From the NCBI RefSeq assembly GCF_001477495.1, contig NZ_LDTF01000007.1, forward strand, positions 248,001-312,000: a stretch of DNA of 64,000 nucleotides, written 5' to 3'. Of this stretch, positions 54,801 through 64,000 are shown piece by piece. The stretch is from Sphingomonas yabuuchiae (GTDB lineage: Bacteria > Pseudomonadota > Alphaproteobacteria > Sphingomonadales > Sphingomonadaceae). Every line of letters begins with the position of its first letter. Position 1 is the stretch's first letter. The position numbers and the translations under genes were made by a program. The notes below the pieces were generated by a model. That model had not been told where the DNA came from. It ran no database searches and was given only the letters and a program-made list of their open reading frames with translations.

Positions 54801-55256
54801 TCAGGCTTCGGGCTCGATCGGCTCGACCAGCAAGGTCCCGCCATCGACATGCGCGACCCGTAAGCGGGTGCCACCTGCCGCATCCGGGCCGCGCACCGGC
54901 CATTCGCCATCGCCCAGCCGGGCGCGGCCTTCGCCGCCGATGATGGGGGTGGTCACGGTGACGATCTGCCCGCGCAGCCGCCGGGCGGGTTCGTTGAGGA
55001 TAGGGGCGTCGCTCTCCACCGGAAAGTCGCGATACCATCGGCGCCCGATGACCACGCATACCACGCTCCAAACGGCGAAATCGGCCAGTTGCAGCCCGAT
55101 CGGCAAGTCCGGCAGAGCCCAGCTCGTCAGCGCGGTCACGCCTGCGGCCACGGCAAGGAAGATCAGGAACACCCCCGGGACCAGCAACTCGGCGATCCCG
55201 AGCGCCAAGGCCCCCGCCAGCCAGAGTGCGGCGGGGTCGAGGTCTCCGATCGTCAT
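54801..55256 (-). CDS. NfeD-like membrane protein
   Basis: About 151 residues: two or three membrane helices (ALWLAGALALGIAELLVPGVFLIFL, FAVWSVVCVVIGRRW), then a soluble OB-type domain (LRGQIVTVTTPIIGGEGRARLGDGEW). NfeD proteins work with SPFH proteins; the SPFH gene is directly upstream with a four-base overlap. Converges with the methyltransferase stop. Confidence 0.9.
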   Translation of the reverse strand: MTIGDLDPAALWLAGALALGIAELLVPGVFLIFLAVAAGVTALTSWALPDLPIGLQLADFAVWSVVCVVIGRRWYRDFPVESDAPILNEPARRLRGQIVTVTTPIIGGEGRARLGDGEWPVRGPDAAGGTRLRVAHVDGGTLLVEPIEPEA

Positions 55257-56227
55257 GACGGAGACTGGTCGAACGGTCCCGGCTTGGTGGTGACGCGCGG
55301 GGTCGCGGCGTCGGGTTTATTGCCGCCGAGCGCCTCCTTGGCCAGTTCGCCGATGCCGCCCAGCGTGCCGATCAATTGGGTCGCCTCGACAGGGAACAGG
55401 ATGGTCTTGGCATTGGGGCTGGTCGCGAACTTGCCGACCGCCTCGACATATTTTTGCGCGATGAAATAGTTGATCGCCTGGGTGCCGCCCGACTCGATCG
55501 CCTCCGACACGACGCGGGTCGCCTTGGCCTCCGCCTCGGCCGCGCGTTCGCGGGCCTCGGAGTCGCGATAGGCCGACTCGCGGCGACCTTCGGCTTCCAG
55601 GATACGGGCCTGCTTCTGCCCCTCGGCGCGAAGGATTTCGGAGGCGCGCGAACCTTCGGCTTCCAGGATGTTGGCGCGCTTCTCGCGTTCGGCCTTCATC
55701 TGGCGGGCCATGGCGTTGACGATGTCGACCGGCGGACGGATGTCCTTGATCTCGACGCGGGTGATCTTCACGCCCCAGGGCGTCGTCGCATGGTCGACGA
55801 CATTCAGCAGTCGCGCGTTGATTTCGTCACGCTTCGACAGCGTCTCGTCCAAGTCCATCGAGCCCATGACGGTCCGCAAATTGGTCGTCACCAGGTTCAG
55901 CAGCGCGACGTAGAGGTCCGACACCTCATAGGCCGCCTTGGGCGCGTCCAGCACCTGAAAGAACACGACACCGTCGGTCGAGATCATCGCATTGTCCTTG
56001 GTGATGATCTCCTGCCCGGGAATGTCGATCACCTGCTCCATCATGTTCACCTTGCGGCCGACACGATAGAAAAAGGCGGGGTAGAAGTTGAAACCGGGGA
56101 TCGCCGTGCCCGTATAACGGCCGAAATGCTCGATCGTGTACTGATAGCCCTGGCGGACGATCTTGATCGACATCATCAGATACATCAGCACCAGCAGGAC
56201 GGCGAGCGCGGCGATAATCAGGCCCAT
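55253..56227 (-). CDS. qmcA: SPFH/stomatin-family protein QmcA
   Basis: About 324 residues. N-terminal membrane helix LIIAALAVLLVLMYLMMSI, SPFH/Band 7 domain (YTIEHFGRYTGTAIPGFNFYPAFFYR, VDIPGQEIITKDNAMISTDG), and long coiled coil (RAEGQKQARILEAEGRRESAYR). Scaffold for membrane quality control with NfeD. Start at 56227 with GGGGGAAG upstream; divergent from guaB. Confidence 0.92.
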   Translation of the reverse strand: MGLIIAALAVLLVLMYLMMSIKIVRQGYQYTIEHFGRYTGTAIPGFNFYPAFFYRVGRKVNMMEQVIDIPGQEIITKDNAMISTDGVVFFQVLDAPKAAYEVSDLYVALLNLVTTNLRTVMGSMDLDETLSKRDEINARLLNVVDHATTPWGVKITRVEIKDIRPPVDIVNAMARQMKAEREKRANILEAEGSRASEILRAEGQKQARILEAEGRRESAYRDSEARERAAEAEAKATRVVSEAIESGGTQAINYFIAQKYVEAVGKFATSPNAKTILFPVEATQLIGTLGGIGELAKEALGGNKPDAATPRVTTKPGPFDQSPS

Positions 56228-56245
56228 GGACGGCTTCCCCCATAA

Positions 56246-57811
<1,566 letters not shown>

Positions 57812-57829
57812 GCTGACGGAGCGCTTCGC

Positions 57830-59017
57830 ATGACCCCCGGCGCCCGCACCCAGGCGGCGATCGAGTTGCTGGACGAGATCGTCGCCGCGGCCGCCAGCGG
57901 CGGTGCGGCGGCGGACACGTTGATCGCGCGCTATTTCGCTACGCGCCGCTACGCCGGGTCCAAGGATCGGCGCGCGGTGCGCGAGCTGGTCTATGCCGCC
58001 ATTCGGCAGGCCGGGCCGGTGCCCTCGTCCGGGCGTGCGGCCGTGCTGGCGGTGGCCGACCAGGACCCCGCGCTTGCGGCGACGTTCGATGGGACGGGCC
58101 ATGGGCCTGCGCCCATCAGGCCCGATGAGCCGCGCGCCGAAGGCGGGGTTGCGCCCGCCTGGTTGGTCGAGGCGCTGACCGCCTCCGGCCTGGATGCCGC
58201 GCATCAGGCCGCGCTGGTCGATCGGGCCCCGCTCGACCTTCGGGTCAACGCCTTGGCGACGACGCGGAACGCGGTCTTGGAGCAATGGTCCGACGCCACC
58301 GCGACGCCGCATGCGCCGATGGGTATTCGCCTGCCCAACGGAACGCCGGTCGAGCAGTCCGACCTGTACCGCGCCGGACTGGTCGAGGTGCAGGACGAAG
58401 GTAGCCAGCTGGTCGGCGAGGCTCTGGCGGCGAAGCCGGGTGAATGGCTGGTCGACCTCTGCGCCGGGGCAGGGGGCAAGACCCTCCAGCTGGCGGCGGC
58501 GATGAACAATCAGGGTGCGCTGTTGGCCTGCGATATCGACCGGGCAAGGCTGCAGAGACTGGCACCCAGGGCCGAACGGGCGGGGGCCTCGATTATCGAG
58601 AGCCGCTTGCTCAACCCCGGTCGCGAAGCAGAGATGCTCGCTGACTGGGCGGCCAAGGCGGACGGCATGCTGATCGACGCCCCCTGTTCCGGTACCGGAA
58701 CCTGGCGACGCAATCCCGAGGCGCGCTGGCGTCTGACCCCGGAGCGGCTGGCCCGTTTGAGCGCGATGCAGACGCAGGTGTTGGACATCGGTGCTGGTCT
58801 GGTCAAGCCGGGCGGGCGGTTGGTCTATATCGTCTGTTCGCTGCTCGATGCCGAAGGGAGCGGGCAGGTGACGGCCTTCCTGTCGCGCCATCCCGGCTGG
58901 TCGGCCGAGCCGATCGAACCGGGGATCGGAACCCCGCACGGCCTGGGCCAGCGGCTCGATCCCGCCACCCATGGCACGGACGGCTTTTTTGTCGCCTGCC
59001 TCCGGGCGCCATGCTAG
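57830..59017 (+). CDS. RsmB-like rRNA (cytosine-5-)-methyltransferase
   Basis: About 395 residues. N-terminal NusB-like helices (ARTQAAIELLDEIVAAAAS, RYAGSKDRRAVRELVYAAIRQ) and a NOL1/NOP2/Sun catalytic domain: LCAGAGGKTLQLAAAM (SAM), LIDAPCSGTGTWRRNPE (Cys) and LVYIVCSLLDAEGSGQV (second Cys). 18 bases after guaB, so probably cotranscribed. RsmB or a paralogue; the exact site is not decidable here. Confidence 0.9.
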   Translation: MTPGARTQAAIELLDEIVAAAASGGAAADTLIARYFATRRYAGSKDRRAVRELVYAAIRQAGPVPSSGRAAVLAVADQDPALAATFDGTGHGPAPIRPDEPRAEGGVAPAWLVEALTASGLDAAHQAALVDRAPLDLRVNALATTRNAVLEQWSDATATPHAPMGIRLPNGTPVEQSDLYRAGLVEVQDEGSQLVGEALAAKPGEWLVDLCAGAGGKTLQLAAAMNNQGALLACDIDRARLQRLAPRAERAGASIIESRLLNPGREAEMLADWAAKADGMLIDAPCSGTGTWRRNPEARWRLTPERLARLSAMQTQVLDIGAGLVKPGGRLVYIVCSLLDAEGSGQVTAFLSRHPGWSAEPIEPGIGTPHGLGQRLDPATHGTDGFFVACLRAPC

Positions 59018-59049
59018 CATCGAGCCCAGTGCCACGTCCGGAGTTCCTC

Positions 59050-59553
59050 ATGCGTTTGTCGTCCCTGGCTGCTGCCGCCGCGTTGGCAGTGGTTTCGCTT
59101 TCCACTTCGCTCAGCGGCCAGCGCCCGGACAGCCAGATCGACGCCCGTTCGATGCAGTTGCTGGAACAGGCGCGCGGGCTCAAGGCGGCGGGCAATCTGG
59201 ACGGTGCGACCGACATGCTGGAGACGGCCGTGACGGTCGATCCGCGCAACCGGGCGGCATTCATCCTGCTCGCCGAGGTGGCGGATGCGCGCGGCCTGCC
59301 GGGCAAGGCGATCCGCCTGTATCGCGAGGCGCTGTTGCTCGATCCCAACGACACGCGGGCATTGCGCGGGCAAGGCGAGGCCCTGGTTCAGCGCGGTGCG
59401 GTGGCGCGCGCGAAGGACAATCTCGCCAAGATCAAGACGCTCTGCAAAACCGACTGCGCGGATGCGACCGCGCTCTCCGCGCAGATCGCCAAGGGGCCGC
59501 CAGCTACGGTGACAACGGCGCAGGTCGATACGAAGAGTACGGCGACGCCATAA
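59050..59553 (+). CDS. Secreted TPR protein
   Basis: About 167 residues. MRLSSLAAAAALAVVSLSTSLSG signal-type start with GGAG upstream, followed by two or three TPR units (LLEQARGLKAAGNLDGATDMLETAVTVDP, AIRLYREALLLDPNDTRAL). Then a palindromic repeat element. Similar small TPR proteins are common in sphingomonads; the partner is unknown. Confidence 0.82.
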   Translation: MRLSSLAAAAALAVVSLSTSLSGQRPDSQIDARSMQLLEQARGLKAAGNLDGATDMLETAVTVDPRNRAAFILLAEVADARGLPGKAIRLYREALLLDPNDTRALRGQGEALVQRGAVARAKDNLAKIKTLCKTDCADATALSAQIAKGPPATVTTAQVDTKSTATP

Positions 59554-59567
59554 GAGGTTTGCCAAAT

Positions 59568-59682
59568 CCTCCCCTGCAAGGGGAGGGGGACCAGCGAAGC
59601 TGGTGGAGGGGTGTCCCGCTGTCGAGAGGAGGGACACCCCTCCGTCAGGGCTTTGCCCTGCCACCTCCCCTGCAAGGGGAGG
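59568..59682. repeat. Symmetric composite palindromic element
   Basis: A 115-base intergenic unit whose two ends are the same 19-base palindrome CCTCCCCTGCAAGGGGAGG (59568-59586 and 59664-59682). Inside are CCAGCGAAGCTGG (59591-59603), a 13-base inverted pair GGAGGGGTGTCCC / GGGACACCCCTCC (59605-59617 and 59631-59643) and CAGGGCTTTGCCCTG (59646-59660). It looks like a REP/BIME-type or MITE-like repeat between the TPR gene and rsmA; it may double as a terminator of both. Confidence 0.85.
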
Positions 59683-59693
59683 AATAAGAGATT

Positions 59694-60518
59694 TCACCCC
59701 AAAGCGCGGGCGAGAGCGACGAACTCTTCCACCGAGAGTGTTTCGGCCCGACGCGCGGGATCGAGGCCGATCGCTTCCATCGCTTCCACCGCACCTGCGA
59801 CGGGCTTCAAACTTTGGCGCAGCATCTTGCGGCGCTGGCCGAACGCCGCGGCCGTCAGGCGTTCGAGGGTGCGGAAGCTGACGCCCTCGGGGGCAGGCTT
59901 GGGCGTGATGTGGACCACCGCCGACATCACCTTGGGCGGCGGCGTGAAGGCTGAACGGTGGACTGGCATCGCGATGCGCGATTCGCTCCGCCATTGGGTC
60001 AGCACGGCCAGACGACCATAGGAGGATTGGTCGGGCGCCGCGACGATCCGCTCCGCCACTTCCTTCTGGAACATCAGCGTGCAGGACTGCCACCAGGGCA
60101 GCCACGCGCCCGACAGCCAGCCGACCAGCAGTGGCGTGCCGACGTTATAGGGAAGGTTGGAGACGATATGCGGCTTGGTGTCGAACAACTCGGAGGCGTT
60201 TATGCGCAGGGCGTCGCCCTCGATCACCTTGAGCCTATCGGGAAACGCCTCGGCCAGTTCGGCGAGCGCGGGGATGCAGCGGCGGTCGCGTTCGATCGCC
60301 GTGACCTTGGCCCCCGCCATCAACAGCGCGCGGGTCAGGCCGCCGGGGCCGGGACCGATCTCCAGCACTGGCTTGTCGGTCAGATCACCGGGGATGGCGG
60401 CGATCCGCGCCAGCAACTGGCCGTCGAACAGGAAATTCTGACCCAGCGACTTGGCGGCGGACAGGCCGTGGCGCGCGATGACGTCGCGAAGGGGAGGAAG
60501 CGGGGTGACGGGATCCAT
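59694..60518 (-). CDS. rsmA: 16S rRNA dimethyladenosine transferase RsmA (KsgA)
   Basis: About 274 residues. [20 protein letters not shown] loop [15 protein letters not shown], catalytic [13 protein letters not shown] and the LRQSLKP tail. Modifies A1518/A1519. Last gene of the leftward lptD-surA-pdxA-rsmA operon; start one base after the pdxA stop. Confidence 0.95.
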   Translation of the reverse strand: MDPVTPLPPLRDVIARHGLSAAKSLGQNFLFDGQLLARIAAIPGDLTDKPVLEIGPGPGGLTRALLMAGAKVTAIERDRRCIPALAELAEAFPDRLKVIEGDALRINASELFDTKPHIVSNLPYNVGTPLLVGWLSGAWLPWWQSCTLMFQKEVAERIVAAPDQSSYGRLAVLTQWRSESRIAMPVHRSAFTPPPKVMSAVVHITPKPAPEGVSFRTLERLTAAAFGQRRKMLRQSLKPVAGAVEAMEAIGLDPARRAETLSVEEFVALARALG

Positions 60519-60519
60519 A

Positions 60520-61515
60520 TCAGGCGGCCGCTTCGGCCCGGCGCTGCGCGGCCTCACCGGCCATCGCGATGGCCGCGATCATCGCGCCGGGATGCGCGGC
60601 ATCCTGCCCCGCCAGGCCAAAGGCGGTGCCATGGTCGGGCGAGGTGCGCACGATGGGCAGCCCCAGGGTGATATTGACGCCTTCGTCGAAATGCAGCGTC
60701 TTGATCGGCACCAGTGCCTGGTCGTGATAGCAGCAGAGTGCGGCGTCGTAGCGGGCGCGGGCACGCGGATGAAACAGCGTATCCGCCGCGTACGGCCCGC
60801 TCGCGTCGATCCCCTCGGCGCGAAGCTGCGCGATGGCGGGTTCGAGGATGTCGATTTCCTCGCGCCCGATCGCGCCGCTCTCGCCCGCATGGGGGTTCAA
60901 CCCGGCGAAGACGAGCCGAGGCTCGCGGATTCCGAAATTCTTGCACAGCCCACGCGCGGTTGCACGCCCCTTGGCGACGATCAGTTCGACCGACAACAGG
61001 CTCGACACCGCCGCCAGCGGGACATGGGTGGTGATCGGCACGACCCGCAGGGACGGCCCCGCCAGCATCATGACCGCATTCTCGCCCGCCACGCCGCAGC
61101 GTTCGGCGACGAACTCGGTCTGGCCGGGATGGGTGAAGCCGATATCGTAGAGCTGCGCCTTGCTGACCGGCCCGGTCACGAGCGCGCTGGCCGCGTCGGA
61201 GCGCACCAGCCCGACTGCCAGCTCCAATGCGTGAAGCGCGCACCGTGCGCCCTCCACATCGGGTTGGCCGGGGCGGATTTCGCCCGCATCGTCAACCGAC
61301 AGGATCGGCAGCGCCTCGTCGAATGCGGCGACCGCGGCCGCCATGTCCGAGACGCGGATGGTCGGGCCGTTCCAGACCCGCGCGATCGCGCGCGAGTCCC
61401 CGACCGCGAGGAAGGGCGGCAGCCCCGCCTCCCGCCGCGCGGCCCAGGCCTTGGCGATGATCTCCGGCCCGATCCCGGCCGGGTCGCCCATCGAGATCGC
61501 GAGCGGCCGGATCAT
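60520..61515 (-). CDS. pdxA: 4-hydroxythreonine-4-phosphate dehydrogenase
   Basis: About 331 residues. [18 protein letters not shown] at the start, [54 protein letters not shown] and [16 protein letters not shown] (metal). Pyridoxal phosphate synthesis. One-base gap from the surA stop. Confidence 0.95.
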   Translation of the reverse strand: MIRPLAISMGDPAGIGPEIIAKAWAARREAGLPPFLAVGDSRAIARVWNGPTIRVSDMAAAVAAFDEALPILSVDDAGEIRPGQPDVEGARCALHALELAVGLVRSDAASALVTGPVSKAQLYDIGFTHPGQTEFVAERCGVAGENAVMMLAGPSLRVVPITTHVPLAAVSSLLSVELIVAKGRATARGLCKNFGIREPRLVFAGLNPHAGESGAIGREEIDILEPAIAQLRAEGIDASGPYAADTLFHPRARARYDAALCCYHDQALVPIKTLHFDEGVNITLGLPIVRTSPDHGTAFGLAGQDAAHPGAMIAAIAMAGEAAQRRAEAAA

Positions 61516-61516
61516 C

Positions 61517-62899
61517 TTAACGATATTCGATCACCGCGTCGCGACGAAGGTCGCGCATCTTCTGGTTCGCGCGCAGGTTGACCCGCTGCTGCTCGACCTG
61601 ATTCTGGATCTGGTCGTTGGTCGGTAGATTGCCCGAGCGCGGCTCTTCGCGACCGCAAAGCACCAGCGAGCGGACGCCCTGTTCCGGCGAGCCGAAGGGC
61701 GGCGTCGCCTCACCGACCTGCAGCTTCAGCAGGATTTCCTGAAGCGGGGCGGGCAGCTGGCGGATCGTCACCTGATCATTGTCGACCACCTCGGCCTTCA
61801 GCGCGGTCGCGACACGCTGCACGTCGCCGCAGCCACGGATCGCCTGGGTCGCCTTGGCGAACTCGGCCGCGCGGGCGCTGGCCTGGGCCTGGGTGGTACC
61901 CGCCGGGAACTTGACCGTCAGCTGCTTGAGCGACAGCCGCGAATCGCGCGGATCGGCAGTCAGGACCTGGCGTTTGTCGGTCAGGTACAGGATCGAAAAG
62001 CCGCCCGGAATCTGGATCGGTCCCGCGACCTGGCCGACCTGCATCTGCCCCACGGCAGCCTGAAGCTCCGGCGGCAGCTGCGCCGCGCGGACCCAGCCCA
62101 GATCGCCGTTCACCGCGCGGGTCGAAGCCTCGGAGAAGCTGCGTGCGAAATATTCGAAGGGCTGCTGGCCCTTCTGGATTTCGCCGATGATCTGGCGGGC
62201 ATTGTTGAACACCTGCTGCCCGGTCGCCTCGTTGGCGGAAAGGAAGATTTCCTTGAGGTTGTATTCCTCGGTGCCCTTGGCGGCTTCCAGGCGATTGCGG
62301 ATCGCGGTCACTTCCTCGTCGCCGACATTGACGAACGGCTCGACCCGCTTGCGCAGATAACGGCTCCACGCCAGCTCACCCTCGATCTGGCGGCGCATCG
62401 ACTTTTCCGACGAACCGACCTGGCGGAGGAAGGTGTTCATCGCGGCGGGCGTCTTGCCGAACTGCTGCGAGAAGCGGGCATAGGCCTGGTTGATCTCGTC
62501 GGGCGTGACGGTGATCTCGGCTGTCTTGGCCTCCTGGATCTGCAACGTTTCGTCGATCAGCTGACGCAGGATCTGCATGCGCAGGCGGTCGCGATCCTCG
62601 GCCGACAGGTTGTTCACATTGTTCAGCGCCATGGCCAGCGCCATGCGCTGGTCGATGTCGGTCTGGGTCAGCACCGTGTCGTTGACGATGGCGGTCGGCT
62701 TGCGGACATTGGGGTCCAGCTTGCCGAACAGCTGCATGTTGGACGGGATGTTCAGCCCGCCCGTGTCCGGCACGGCCTGATCCGGAACGGTCTGCGCCAG
62801 CGCGCCGGTCGCCAGTGCGACCAGCATCATCGTTGCGCCCGCGCGAAGGCGGCGGCCCTTGGTACGAATGTCGTGCTTCACCGTGTCTGTGATCCTCAT
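61517..62899 (-). CDS. surA: Periplasmic chaperone/PPIase SurA
   Basis: About 460 residues. Signal-type N-terminus (RLRAGATMMLVALATGALAQ), N-terminal chaperone domain (VNDTVLTQTDIDQRMALAMAL, LRQLIDETLQIQEAK), then parvulin domains (EIFLSANEATGQQVF, FEYFARSFSEASTRAVNGDLGWVRAAQLPPEL). Assists outer membrane proteins such as LptD, encoded upstream. Confidence 0.93.
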   Translation of the reverse strand: MRITDTVKHDIRTKGRRLRAGATMMLVALATGALAQTVPDQAVPDTGGLNIPSNMQLFGKLDPNVRKPTAIVNDTVLTQTDIDQRMALAMALNNVNNLSAEDRDRLRMQILRQLIDETLQIQEAKTAEITVTPDEINQAYARFSQQFGKTPAAMNTFLRQVGSSEKSMRRQIEGELAWSRYLRKRVEPFVNVGDEEVTAIRNRLEAAKGTEEYNLKEIFLSANEATGQQVFNNARQIIGEIQKGQQPFEYFARSFSEASTRAVNGDLGWVRAAQLPPELQAAVGQMQVGQVAGPIQIPGGFSILYLTDKRQVLTADPRDSRLSLKQLTVKFPAGTTQAQASARAAEFAKATQAIRGCGDVQRVATALKAEVVDNDQVTIRQLPAPLQEILLKLQVGEATPPFGSPEQGVRSLVLCGREEPRSGNLPTNDQIQNQVEQQRVNLRANQKMRDLRRDAVIEYR

Positions 62900-62956
62900 C
62901 GCGCCTGATGGGGCGCGTAACCGTCGCGATATGGGTCGACCATGCTGAATACCGGC

Positions 62957-64000
62957 TTAGCGACCGAGATTGGTGAAGGCCAGAGTCAACAGGAAGCTGT
63001 TGCCCGCCCGGGCGTCGCCGGTGTTCACATAGTCGCGCCGCCAGGTGAAGCCGAGCCGCAGGCAGTCATCCTCATACTGCACGCCGACCCGGTGCCGAAT
63101 CGGATCGAAGCCGTTCGACAGCGACAACGCATCCTCCGACCGGTCGGTCAGGTCGATGACGGTCGATCCGAACGCCGACCAGAAGCGGGCGAACTGCACC
63201 CGACCGGCCAGGCGCACTTCCTCGCGGTCCTGCAGATCCTCGATCGAGGTGAAGATGTTCCGTTTCAGGCGCAGATAGCCGACCTGCGCATAGGTGGTGC
63301 GCGATCCGACCGTCGCGTCGATCTCGTTCCGCCGCACCGCGAAACTGTCCTTGTCCAGCCGGAAGCGATGGGTCAGCGAGACGAAGTCGCGGAACCGCAT
63401 CTCCGTCCGCCCGACGATGTCCGACCAGCGATCCGACAGGCCGGTGCCCGGATAGAGGATGGTCGGCCGGTCGTTCAGGCGGAAGCTCTGCCCGACGATC
63501 GTGTCGAAGGTGAAGCCCGGCAGGGTCAGCGCCCATTGCGCGCCATAGGTGATGCGCGTCGAATCCTCGAACCGATCGTAACCGGGGAAGCGGTTCAGCG
63601 CGAAGAGGTTGGAATCCTCCAGATCGACCGAGCGTGCGTCTTCGTTGGGAATTTCTATATTCTCGATCTTCGGGCTGGCGACGATCTGCACACGCGGGGT
63701 GAAGCGCTGGCTGCCGCCCCAGAGTTCGCCGACGAACGGCCATTTGACGTCCACCGCCAGCGCCCCGATGCCGCGCCCCTGGAACCCGGCCAGCCCCTGA
63801 TAGACCAAAGGCGTCGAGGCGATGTTGTTGGCATTATAGGCGTCGGCCCGGCCATAGGCGGTGAAGGTCACCTCCTGGCCCCAGTTGGTCAGGCGGCGCA
63901 GGTCCCAACGCATGCTGGCAAAGGCGCGTTGCGTATCCTGTCCCGCCGTCCGGCTGATGGCCAGCGTGTTGAGCTGCACCTCGAACTTGCCGCCGAGCAG
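62957..64000 (-). CDS. lptD: LPS-assembly protein LptD, partial (C-terminal barrel)
   Basis: 348 codons of the C-terminal part; the start lies beyond the right edge. Beta-barrel pattern with alternating hydrophobic strands and tight turns (TNWGQEVTFTAYGRADAY, RFTPRVQIVASPKIENIEIPNEDARS, RFRLDKDSFAVRRNEIDATVGSR), a C-terminal LAFTNLGR and a Cys before the end (YEDDCLRLGFTWRRDY). Inserts LPS in the outer membrane. First visible gene of the operon. Confidence 0.92.
   Translation of the reverse strand: MLGGKFEVQLNTLAISRTAGQDTQRAFASMRWDLRRLTNWGQEVTFTAYGRADAYNANNIASTPLVYQGLAGFQGRGIGALAVDVKWPFVGELWGGSQRFTPRVQIVASPKIENIEIPNEDARSVDLEDSNLFALNRFPGYDRFEDSTRITYGAQWALTLPGFTFDTIVGQSFRLNDRPTILYPGTGLSDRWSDIVGRTEMRFRDFVSLTHRFRLDKDSFAVRRNEIDATVGSRTTYAQVGYLRLKRNIFTSIEDLQDREEVRLAGRVQFARFWSAFGSTVIDLTDRSEDALSLSNGFDPIRHRVGVQYEDDCLRLGFTWRRDYVNTGDARAGNSFLLTLAFTNLGR

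Overview
The window is a high-GC alphaproteobacterial chromosome segment, most likely Sphingomonadales (Sphingomonas or a close relative). The reasons are the CckA hybrid kinase, the pckA / ChvI-ChvG / HprK / RapZ / EIIA-Man / HPr block, the dapA-smpB-DUF2062 order, the lptD-surA-pdxA-rsmA operon and tandem M13 metallopeptidases. It splits into an integrated prophage (about 1-19862, continuing off the left edge) and chromosomal housekeeping DNA (19863-64000).

Prophage. An HK97-type head module is read leftward: HNH endonuclease, small and large terminase, portal, S49 protease, HK97-fold capsid, two head-tail connectors, an HK97 gp10-like protein and a truncated DUF3168-like tail protein. To its right, also leftward, lie a DUF6362-like gene and a replication/early operon: Prim-Pol/helicase fusion, SSB, Rha-type regulator, a phage-encoded beta sliding clamp, and several small HTH/CII-like genes that overlap by 1-4 bases. 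A rightward S24-domain CI-like repressor (16365-16940) faces a leftward Cro-like gene. Five copies of TGCC-N5-GGCA lie in this region, three between cro and cI and two about 0.9 kb away in front of the rightward integration operon. That operon holds four small genes that end in a tyrosine integrase next to a CAT-anticodon tRNA gene, the presumed attachment site. Inside the early operon, a leftward gene overlaps, on the opposite strand, a rightward ORF with a convincing zinc ribbon.

Chromosome. 20 kb to 31 kb: a small ADN-rich lipoprotein, M28 peptidase, EttA, a GAF/HisKA_2 kinase, a NYN-LOTUS protein, DoxX, GreB-like factor, lytic transglycosylase, DapA, SmpB and DUF2062. 31.5-38.6 kb: two paralogous secreted M13 peptidases, CckA and a lone receiver protein. 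38.7-47.7 kb: ilvD, a small lipoprotein, YjeF/NnrD, an RlmD-like methyltransferase, truA-fmt on the opposite strand, recR, def and rmuC. 47.9-54.8 kb: pckA divergent from chvI-chvG-hprK-rapZ-EIIA-HPr, then a TrmH-family methyltransferase. This block couples an envelope/acid-type two-component system with the regulatory PTS and gluconeogenesis. 54.8-64 kb: nfeD-SPFH, guaB, an RsmB-like methyltransferase, a TPR protein, a symmetric palindromic intergenic element, and the rsmA-pdxA-surA-lptD operon (lptD truncated by the right edge).

No rRNA, CRISPR array or complete insertion sequence was seen. Starts were chosen by Shine-Dalgarno spacing, overlaps with neighbours and family N-termini. All functional statements are homology-style readings of the translated sequence, made without a database search.
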